Shown here: positions 36,311-42,463 of the stretch, one piece after another
Layout: each line of letters begins with the position of its first letter
How positions within the stretch are numbered: the stretch's first letter is position 1
Source of the DNA: Bacteroidetes bacterium HGW-Bacteroidetes-5
GTDB lineage: Bacteria > Bacteroidota > Bacteroidia > Bacteroidales > UBA932
Length of the DNA stretch: 64,000 bases
Assembly: GCA_002842515.1 (NCBI GenBank)
Contig: PHDC01000001.1
Coordinates: 186,001 to 250,000, forward strand
Reading direction: 5' to 3'
Translations under genes and position numbers: made by a program
Notes under the pieces: model-generated
The model's database searches: none
What the model was told of the DNA's origin: nothing
Seen by the model: the letters and a program-made list of their open reading frames with translations, nothing else

Positions 36311-36481
36311 TTAAAATCTTCTTAGTTGTGTTGTATTCCCATTAACTCTTTTTACAATGAATCAAGTTCGATTACTGTTCCTTTTCCTGGAATGAACTTC
36401 AATACATAGTAATTGAGGATTATCTATAAAACTAAATTCTACTTCAAGAACATCGCCATTTTGGTTTCATTTTTTGCCCAT
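36311..36481 (-). pseudogene. Short ORF interrupted by two in-frame TGA codons
   Basis: ATG at 36481 directly follows the stop of the membrane-protein gene. The frame reads MGKK, TGA, 34 sense codons (starting NQNGDVLEVEFSF), TGA, 16 sense codons (starting FIVKRVNGN), then TAA. Composition looks protein-like, and both stops would be Trp by a single G to A change. Most likely a decayed small gene. TGA is used as a normal stop elsewhere in the window (the purF-like gene), so recoding is not supported. Confidence 0.4.
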
Positions 36482-36991
36482 TTAGTTTTCAATCTCTTTT
36501 ATCATTTTTTTAATTTGGTCTGTAAGTGGTTTATATCTAAAGTACCAATATACAAGCCCAATTAATATAGCGGCAAAAAATACGCCAAAGAAAACTATCT
36601 GCACTGTCATAACATTTTCGTGTTTAAATGTGTTTAATGTAAGACCGGCATCCATAAGAAGAAATCCGGGAATAAGTGCTGCTCCGCTTGGATGAAATGG
36701 CATATACCTTTTTAATGCGCTCTTAAGCATCTTTAATACTGGTTCTGAATAATCGGCATACCTGTATCTTTTGTTGTAATACAGGAAGAAGAGAAGGAAA
36801 TTAAGCATCGAAAGCAGATAACATATTCCGCCTGCCACTTCTTCAAATTTAGCCCCTCTCACAATTTCTAGAACAATTAATAAAATATATATTACTGACA
36901 AAATAAGATACATAACAACCATCACTTTACATAAATCGGCATATCTTTTATCTTCCTCTTTTATTTTATTTTGAATATCATCGTGTTTCAT
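36482..36991 (-). CDS. Membrane protein paired with ECF sigma factor
   Basis: 169 residues with an N-terminal charged helix (KIKEEDKRYADLCK) and four predicted membrane helices (about 22-44, 54-71, 101-118, 128-149), ending in a charged tail. Starts 11 nt after the sigma-factor gene. The position fits an anti-sigma or sensor role, but no zinc anti-sigma or FecR motif is seen, so function is not assigned. Confidence 0.8.
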   Translation of the reverse strand: MKHDDIQNKIKEEDKRYADLCKVMVVMYLILSVIYILLIVLEIVRGAKFEEVAGGICYLLSMLNFLLFFLYYNKRYRYADYSEPVLKMLKSALKRYMPFHPSGAALIPGFLLMDAGLTLNTFKHENVMTVQIVFFGVFFAAILIGLVYWYFRYKPLTDQIKKMIKEIEN

Positions 36992-37002
36992 CGTAACTGT
37001 TT

Positions 37003-37500
37003 TTAAATTAATTTTTTTCTTAGGTCACTCTTAATTCTGCAAATTTTGGTTCTTACATTAGGTTCAGTAATGCCGATTACATCTGATATCTCTTTAGTAG
37101 ACAATCCCTCTATCACAAGCGAAATCAATGCCTTATCTATTACTGAGAGCAAATTGAGTTCGGTCGAAAGGGCTTCAAATTTTTCCTCTTTCTGAATGGA
37201 CTTGGTATGCTCATCATCGGTCAACACATTAAAAATTTCGGGGGTTGCATTAATCATAAGCGAATAATATTTTCCGGTTTTGGCAGAGTGTGTAAGACAA
37301 GTGTTTACTGCAACTCTGTATATCCAGGTCGATATTGCCGATTCGCCTCTGAATTTTTCAAGACTCTTCCAGATGTTTATAAGTACCTCCTGATAAAGGT
37401 CGTCGGTATTACTGTTACCCGAACTGTAGTAACTGCATATGCGCATTATGCGGTTACTATTCTCTTTGATAATTTCGTTAAAGCTCTCCTCTTTTTTCAC
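37003..37500 (-). CDS. ECF sigma-70 family factor
   Basis: 165 residues. Region 2 (about 10-75) has the DDLYQEVLINIWKSLEKFRGESAISTWIYRVAVNTCL core, and region 4 (about 112-162) the LVIEGLSTKEISDVIGITEPNVRTKICRIKS helix-turn-helix. Standard ECF length. It heads a unit with the membrane protein 11 nt downstream. A direct repeat upstream (37539-37561) may include its own promoter. Target genes are unknown; the adjacent secreted protein is a candidate. Confidence 0.92.
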   Translation of the reverse strand: MKKEESFNEIIKENSNRIMRICSYYSSGNSNTDDLYQEVLINIWKSLEKFRGESAISTWIYRVAVNTCLTHSAKTGKYYSLMINATPEIFNVLTDDEHTKSIQKEEKFEALSTELNLLSVIDKALISLVIEGLSTKEISDVIGITEPNVRTKICRIKSDLRKKLI

Positions 37501-37538
37501 AATTATGAGTTTTTGCTTATTTAGTCTGTAAATTTAAG

Positions 37539-37561
37539 AATTGTTACAAAAAAATTGTTAC
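37539..37561 (-). promoter_or_regulatory. Direct repeat AATTGTTAC x2 upstream of the ECF gene
   Basis: AATTGTTAC occurs at 37539-37547 and 37553-37561, one period 14 bp. On the minus strand this reads GTAACAATT twice; GTAAC resembles the AAC-containing -35 elements of ECF promoters. Possible autoregulatory promoter or operator, about 40-60 nt before ATG 37500. Confidence 0.4.
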
Positions 37562-37565
37562 GTTT

Positions 37566-37620
37566 GGATTACCTCGCTATCGCTCGGTGATCCTTGTGGG
37601 GGGCATTCAAAGCAAAAAAT
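37566..37620. repeat. Hairpin repeat, copy 2
   Basis: GGATTACC and GGTGATCC pair around the loop TCGCTATCGCTC; a G run and ATTCAAAGCAAAAAA follow. It shares the CTCGCTAT-type loop with copy 4 and the trailing sequence with copies 3 and 4. Confidence 0.8.
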
Positions 37621-37638
37621 GTAAGAGCTTAGGCCCTG

Positions 37639-37702
37639 CCCCACATTGGGATTGCCTCCTTTCAGTCGGCGTTCCCTGTGGGGGGGATATTCAAAGCAAA
37701 AA
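37639..37702. repeat. Hairpin repeat, copy 3
   Basis: CCCCACA (37639-37645) and TGTGGGG (37677-37683) pair perfectly outside an inner GGGATTGCC / GGCGTTCCC stem; ATTCAAAGCAAAAAA follows. The loop matches copy 1. Confidence 0.85.
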
Positions 37703-37717
37703 ACTTAAGAGGCTTGT

Positions 37718-37785
37718 CCCACCTTGGGATTACCTCGCTATAGCTCGGTGATCCCTGGTGGGGGGGGCCATTCAAAGCAAAAAAA
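37718..37785. repeat. Hairpin repeat, copy 4
   Basis: CCCACC and GGTGGG form the outer stem, GGGATTACC and GGTGATCCC the inner one; ATTCAAAGCAAAAAA follows. Copies 2-4 occupy most of the 400-nt gene-free stretch 37501-37899; the remainder is the long inverted repeat and terminator described next. Nothing else is seen there. Confidence 0.85.
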
Positions 37786-37804
37786 TGTATGGGGCTTCGC
37801 CCTT

Positions 37805-37860
37805 TTTTATTTACGGCTTTTCGCCAGCAAATAAATTTGCTGCGAATGCCGTAAATAAAA
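37805..37860. repeat. Long inverted repeat (cruciform-capable)
   Basis: Outer arms TTTTATTTACGGC (37805-37817) and GCCGTAAATAAAA (37848-37860) are perfect complements; inner arms TTCGC(C)AGCAAAT / ATTTGCTGCGAA pair with one bulged C around AA. Almost the whole 56 nt can fold. Confidence 0.85.
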
Positions 37861-37884
37861 TAAGCCGCAATAAATTGCGGCTTA
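37861..37884 (-). terminator. Terminator of tRNA-Arg
   Basis: TAAGCCGCAAT-AA-ATTGCGGCTTA is a perfect 11-bp hairpin, 16 nt past the tRNA 3' end on the minus strand, followed there by a T-rich tract. Confidence 0.75.
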
Positions 37885-37899
37885 CATTTTTTTGCTTTG

Positions 37900-37973
37900 T
37901 GATTCGGTTGGGATTCGAACCCAAGACCCACAGCTTAGAAGGCTGTTGCTCTATCCAACTGAGCTACCGAACC
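37900..37973 (-). tRNA. tRNA-Arg (anticodon TCT)
   Basis: 74 nt. Acceptor stem GGTTCGG / CCGAATC (one G-T pair) with discriminator A; D arm AGCTCAGTTGGATAGAGCA; anticodon loop CTTCTAA with anticodon TCT at 37937-37939; T arm TTGGGTTCGAATCCCAA. CCA is not encoded. It reads AGA codons, which are common in this genome. A TATCTTTG box at 37999-38006 (minus) is its likely promoter. Confidence 0.97.
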
Positions 37974-37998
37974 CCTATCCTGTTTTTAACAGGGAGTG

Positions 37999-38006
37999 CA
38001 AAGATA
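37999..38006 (-). promoter_or_regulatory. -7 box for tRNA-Arg
   Basis: TATCTTTG on the minus strand, 25 nt before the mature tRNA 5' end; a small hairpin CCTGTT/AACAGG (37979-37993) lies in the leader. Confidence 0.5.
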
Positions 38007-38016
38007 TAACTATTTT

Positions 38017-38916
38017 TTATTTTTTCATTGCTTTGGAAATAAATTCTATCGCGAAAACTATTGATAATCCGACAATGGTGAAGATTATTGCAGAGAGCAG
38101 TTGTGGTGATGTGTTTGTAAGGGTCTCAAATTGTGACGGCAAAGCAGGGTAATCTATCCCCTCAAATCTATCTGATGGAATCTTCCAGGGCCATACCTTT
38201 ATAAGTGAACCTATCATAAAACCTGCAAGAAGAGCAATTGTAGCCTTGTAATACTTTTTTAGCAGCCAGGAGAGAAAGTGAGAGAAGGAGATGAGGCCGA
38301 TAACTGCTCCTGAAATAAATACCAGCATAACAGGGATGTTAAACTCCTTGATGGCGTTCATCATAAATGCATATTTACCCATAAGCAGCAACATAAAACT
38401 TCCGGATATGCCGGGTAGAATCATTGCGCATATTGCGATAGCTCCACTCACAAAAATAAACCACCACGCATCGGTGGTTTCTGTGGGAGAGACCAGGCAA
38501 ATCATTCCGGCTATGAGAACTCCAATTATAAGCGAAAGTATATTAACAAGACTCCATTTGTCTATCTCTCTGAGAATAAAAATTGCCGATGCTGCAATCA
38601 ATCCCATAAAGAAGCTCCACAAAGGGATTGGATGGTATACAAGAAGATATTGCATTAGTCTGGCCAGAGTAAAAATACTAAGTAACACTCCGCTGAATAC
38701 TGCTACAAGAAAATTTCCGTTTATCTGTCTCCAGAAAGATGCTATCTCCCCTTTTAATAGAGTTTTTATTGCACTAAAATCTATAGATTTAATAGAGGTG
38801 ATAAGCTCCTCATAAATTCCTGTCATAAAAGCAATTGTTCCTCCGGATACACCGGGGATTACATCGGCTGCACCCATTGCCACACCTTTTATTGAGGTGA
38901 GTAGATATTTATTCAT
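38017..38916 (-). CDS. DUF368 membrane protein, probable undecaprenyl-phosphate translocase
   Basis: 299 residues, about eight to nine hydrophobic helices. The N-terminal signature GVAMGAADVIPGVSGGTIAFMTGIY (split by helix 1) and the internal ILPGISGSFMLLLMGKY are DUF368 (PF04018) hallmarks. Recent work on this family assigns recycling of undecaprenyl phosphate across the inner membrane. It is 2 nt downstream of the TPR gene, so part of a three-gene unit. Confidence 0.9.
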   Translation of the reverse strand: MNKYLLTSIKGVAMGAADVIPGVSGGTIAFMTGIYEELITSIKSIDFSAIKTLLKGEIASFWRQINGNFLVAVFSGVLLSIFTLARLMQYLLVYHPIPLWSFFMGLIAASAIFILREIDKWSLVNILSLIIGVLIAGMICLVSPTETTDAWWFIFVSGAIAICAMILPGISGSFMLLLMGKYAFMMNAIKEFNIPVMLVFISGAVIGLISFSHFLSWLLKKYYKATIALLAGFMIGSLIKVWPWKIPSDRFEGIDYPALPSQFETLTNTSPQLLSAIIFTIVGLSIVFAIEFISKAMKK

Positions 38917-38918
38917 TC

Positions 38919-40193
38919 TTAGTTTGATTTTTTCTTAATCTTGTTAATTTGCTTTTTGACAGAATCGTCTCTTTTGAGGGAGGGTATAAGTTCAAACAGT
39001 CTGGCAAGCCAAAGCTCATCGTACGAGATAAGCATCTCCAGATATATTTTAAAAAGCTCGTTCTCTTTTGTATTATACAGAGAGACAAGGTAATAAACAA
39101 GAAATTCCGGATTCTTGGTTCTTTTGTAAGAGTTATGAAGCTCTGTAATTAGAAAAAGAGAGTCGGTTCTCTCATCTCCAATAATTTTTCTAAGGCAGGT
39201 TAGAGCTTCATAATGTTCGTGCCTGAGCATACATATGTAGGCAATACCTGTGTTTGCATCGAGATTTTCCGAATCAAGTTTCAGAACCATCCGAAAGTAA
39301 AAGATAGCATCCTCCAACCTATCTTTTGCTAAATATGCATCTGCAATTCCAGTTAGTGCAAAAAGATTATCCGGTTCTATTCTGAGGAAACTCTCAAAAG
39401 TCTCTATACCTTCGTCATATTTACCACTGTTTACCAATAGTATTGCCTTGTTATAGAGAACAGAAGAGTTATCGGGATTTAGAGCTATTGCATAATCAAA
39501 TGCATCCGTTGCTTTGGGGATATTTGCTTCTCTGGCATATATTGTACCAATATTAAACCAAACATTATCGTTGAATGGGTCAATATCAAGATATTTCTCG
39601 TAGTAGTGCAAGCTTTTAGCCAACATATCGGACCTTTCGTAGCAGAAAGCAAGATCGTTAATCAACTCGTAATTATCCGGTGCAATTATCTCTGCCTTTT
39701 CCAAGAGATTAATGGCATTTTTGAAGTTCCCTAAATCTATATAATCCTGAGCTGCAGTTAGAAGCATATCAAGACCCTCATTGGTTGTAAGAGAGAGTGC
39801 ACTCTCAATATAATCCATTGCAGATTGATTATCCCCTTTTTTAATAAACACCCTTGCAAGCAGAAAATGGATGTCGCTGTTTCCTGAATCTAAAGAGAGT
39901 TGTTTGTTAAGAATATCAAGAGCTCTATCACTGTCACTATTTACAATTAGAACATCTGCATAGCGAATTGTCATCTCTGTAGAGTAGGGATGCTGATTAT
40001 ATCCCATTGAGGTTAGGATGTAGACTATTTCATCATCCATCTCATCAATAAAATTGTTTATCAGATATTCAAACTGCTCCTCCGAGAATCTCATATTCTC
40101 AAGTGTACCATCTTCAAATGCAGATTCACACTTAGAGACAAGATCCGAAAACTCCTCCTCTTCATCAAAGTTAAGAAAATCGTCACCAACCAT
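38919..40193 (-). CDS. Tetratricopeptide-repeat protein
   Basis: 424 residues, cytoplasmic (no signal peptide). An acidic N-terminus (DDFLNFDEEEEF) is followed by about nine TPR units from residue 65 to 380, e.g. AEIIAPDNYELINDLAFCYERS and ALNPDNSSVLYNKAILLVNSGKYDEGI. It ends in a very basic tail. TPRs bind proteins; no partner can be named. The start codon abuts the stop of the preceding gene. Confidence 0.9.
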   Translation of the reverse strand: MVGDDFLNFDEEEEFSDLVSKCESAFEDGTLENMRFSEEQFEYLINNFIDEMDDEIVYILTSMGYNQHPYSTEMTIRYADVLIVNSDSDRALDILNKQLSLDSGNSDIHFLLARVFIKKGDNQSAMDYIESALSLTTNEGLDMLLTAAQDYIDLGNFKNAINLLEKAEIIAPDNYELINDLAFCYERSDMLAKSLHYYEKYLDIDPFNDNVWFNIGTIYAREANIPKATDAFDYAIALNPDNSSVLYNKAILLVNSGKYDEGIETFESFLRIEPDNLFALTGIADAYLAKDRLEDAIFYFRMVLKLDSENLDANTGIAYICMLRHEHYEALTCLRKIIGDERTDSLFLITELHNSYKRTKNPEFLVYYLVSLYNTKENELFKIYLEMLISYDELWLARLFELIPSLKRDDSVKKQINKIKKKSN

Positions 40194-40721
40194 TTATATA
40201 GATTTAATTGAGGATAAATAGTGAATTATCGAATTAAGAAAGCCTCTGCTGCTCTCCTCCTTTATATTATCCAGAATCAGATCAAAAGGGGAATTTTGGT
40301 AGTGCAACCTACCCACTTTAAATGATGCTTTTGATCTGTGTGAAATATAATTGCAGGTGAAGTTGTAGGAGCTGGAGAAGTCAATATAAAGATTAAAATT
40401 ATGCTCCGAGAACTCCTCTAGAAAGTTAGATTTTGGTATACCTATAGAGTTAATGTCATTTCGGTTGAATATTATGATTCTATGATCCAGATACTCTTTT
40501 GGATAGGGGTGCTTGGAGTCGTTAATTGCAATGGCAGAAAACTTAATAGATCTGCTGTCTATGATTTCAATCAATCTCTTAATTGTGTCAAGAATATTCT
40601 CATCATTGATATTGAAGAGAAAACCCAAAGATTTCACCTCCGGAAGAGCATAGTACCTAATGAACCTCTCATTATCAACTGCTTTTAGTGCCTTTTTGCG
40701 GCGAGTCTCCTTAAATAACAT
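40194..40721 (-). CDS. Conserved Bacteroidota protein of unknown function
   Basis: 175 residues, no signal peptide or membrane helix. A basic start (FKETRRKKALK) is followed by alternating strands and helices with KSLGFLFNINDENILDTIKRLIE and FNLYIDFSSSYNFTCNYISHRSKASFKVG. It resembles a small Bacteroidota-specific family (possibly DUF6913, from memory). First gene of the unit with the TPR and DUF368 genes; its stop adjoins the TPR start codon. Confidence 0.75.
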   Translation of the reverse strand: MLFKETRRKKALKAVDNERFIRYYALPEVKSLGFLFNINDENILDTIKRLIEIIDSRSIKFSAIAINDSKHPYPKEYLDHRIIIFNRNDINSIGIPKSNFLEEFSEHNFNLYIDFSSSYNFTCNYISHRSKASFKVGRLHYQNSPFDLILDNIKEESSRGFLNSIIHYLSSIKSI

Positions 40722-40796
40722 CTCCTATTTCTTTAACCCCACAAAATTAACAAAAATCAAGCCATTGGCAACCCTATAATGATATAAGAATATTTT

Positions 40797-40804
40797 TATC
40801 TTTG
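40797..40804 (+). promoter_or_regulatory. -7 box for the acyl-CoA synthetase gene
   Basis: TATCTTTG, 19 nt before ATG 40824; fits TAnnTTTG. No -33 element at standard spacing. Confidence 0.45.
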
Positions 40805-40823
40805 TAGAAATTGAAATCAGAAT

Positions 40824-42443
40824 ATGATCTTTAAAAACAACAATATTACCCTTTGTGACATCTACTCAAACAGTATCTCTCTTTACGGTGAGAGAGTTGC
40901 CTTTTCTGTAATAAACGGAGAAAAACTTACATATAATAATTTCGGAGAGAGAGTAGAGCGTGTAATTCAAATATTTAACGAAGCGGGGTTGCAAAAAGGA
41001 GATAAAATTGCAATTCTTGCCTGTAATAATATAAACTGGCCGGTATCATATTTTGCGGCAACAACATCGGGAAGAGTTGCCGTTCCTATTCTGCCGGATT
41101 TTACTGCCTTTGAGATTGTAAACATAATAGAACACTCAGAGTGTAAGGCATTAATTGTCTCCTCTAAACTGGAGTACAAAATTCCTGAACATTTAACAGA
41201 TAAGCTCTCTCTTATTATTAAGATGGACAATTTTGAGGTCACCAAAAAAGTTGTCAGTGCAGATATTTTTTTAAGAGATGAACCTAATCACGAGGATGTT
41301 GCCACTATAATATACACCTCCGGCACCTCCGGCGCATCAAAAGGGGTAATGCTCACTCACGCAAATCTAGTTGCGCAAACTAAAATGACTACAGAGCTGT
41401 TTCCTATTTTAAAAGAGGATATATTCCTATCTATCCTCCCCCTTTCTCATACCTATGAGTGCAGCATAGGAATGCTGCTTCCATTCACTCACGGAGCCAG
41501 TGTTGTATATCTTGACGGTGCCCCTACCCCATCAATATTAATGCCTGCCTTAAAAGAGGTTAAGCCAACTATTATGCTTAGCGTACCACTGATTGTAGAG
41601 AAAATCTACAAAATTAAAATCAGACCTATATTCACAAAAAACCTAATTTTAAGAGTAGTCTATTCAATTTGGATATTTAGAAGGTTATTTCATAAAGCTG
41701 CAGGGAAAAAGCTTCTAGAAACATTTGGGGGTAACCTTAGATTTTTCGGAATAGGAGGATCAAGACTAGATGGAGTTGTTGAAAACTTCCTTGCAGATGC
41801 CGGATTCCCTTATGCTATCGGATATGGACTCACAGAAACATCTCCCCTTTTGGCAGGGGTTGTCCCAGGTAAGGTTAAGTGGCAATCTACAGGTCCGGCT
41901 CTTAACGGAGTAGAGATCAAAATTGACAATCCTAATAATAAAAAAATAGGTGAAATAGTGGTAAAAGGGCCAAATGTTATGAAGGGTTATTATAAAGACC
42001 CTCAGAGTACTATGGCCTCCTTCACAGAAGATGGCTGGTTCAGAACCAAGGATCTTGGCTTTATGGATAGAGAGGGATACCTCTACATTAAGGGGCGAAA
42101 AGATAATATGATTCTAAGTTCAAGCGGAGAGAATATCTATCCGGAGGACATAGAGAGCATTATCAATGAATTTGATCTTGTTCTTGAGTCTCTGGTTATA
42201 GAGAGAAAGGGCAAGCTGGTGGCAAAAGTCCACTTTAACTATGATGAAATTAAAGAGAGTGAGCACATCTTGGGAGAAGGATCTGCAAGTGTTACTGATA
42301 AAGTAACAAGAGTAAAAAGAGAGCTGCTTTTGTATGTGAATGACAGAGTAAACAAATCTTCAAAACTCTCTGAGATTGTTGAACAGCCGGTCCCTTTCGA
42401 GAAAACGGCAACTCAAAAAATCAAAAGATACCTATATAATTAG
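40824..42443 (+). CDS. AMP-binding acyl-CoA synthetase / ligase
   Basis: 539 residues of the ANL superfamily. The ATP loop is YTSGTSGASKGV (about 165-176), then GYGLTETSP (about 337-345) and the hinge region DGWFRTKDLG / GRKDNMILSSSGENIYPEDIE. Activates a carboxylic acid to acyl-AMP and acyl-CoA; long-chain fatty acid is likely from the overall form, but substrate is not shown. Monocistronic, 20 nt from the convergent clpB-like gene. Confidence 0.9.
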   Translation: MIFKNNNITLCDIYSNSISLYGERVAFSVINGEKLTYNNFGERVERVIQIFNEAGLQKGDKIAILACNNINWPVSYFAATTSGRVAVPILPDFTAFEIVNIIEHSECKALIVSSKLEYKIPEHLTDKLSLIIKMDNFEVTKKVVSADIFLRDEPNHEDVATIIYTSGTSGASKGVMLTHANLVAQTKMTTELFPILKEDIFLSILPLSHTYECSIGMLLPFTHGASVVYLDGAPTPSILMPALKEVKPTIMLSVPLIVEKIYKIKIRPIFTKNLILRVVYSIWIFRRLFHKAAGKKLLETFGGNLRFFGIGGSRLDGVVENFLADAGFPYAIGYGLTETSPLLAGVVPGKVKWQSTGPALNGVEIKIDNPNNKKIGEIVVKGPNVMKGYYKDPQSTMASFTEDGWFRTKDLGFMDREGYLYIKGRKDNMILSSSGENIYPEDIESIINEFDLVLESLVIERKGKLVAKVHFNYDEIKESEHILGEGSASVTDKVTRVKRELLLYVNDRVNKSSKLSEIVEQPVPFEKTATQKIKRYLYN

Positions 42444-42463
42444 CTCTGTGGCGTTGAAAGATC

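Noticed and set aside
36311-36481. TGA read as Trp (recoding) in the small ORF
   Set aside because: TGA ends the purF-like gene in this window, and no suppressor tRNA or SECIS-like structure was recognised; decay is simpler.
35671-37973. A complete integrative element between the tRNA fragment and tRNA-Arg
   Set aside because: No integrase, relaxase or excisionase is encoded in the 2.2 kb, and the fragment lacks the acceptor end usual for an att site. Kept only as a possible remnant.
37662-38152. Frames of 80-89 codons over the repeat and tRNA region
   Set aside because: They cross the hairpin repeats, tRNA-Arg and its terminator; the translated tRNA and repeats explain them.
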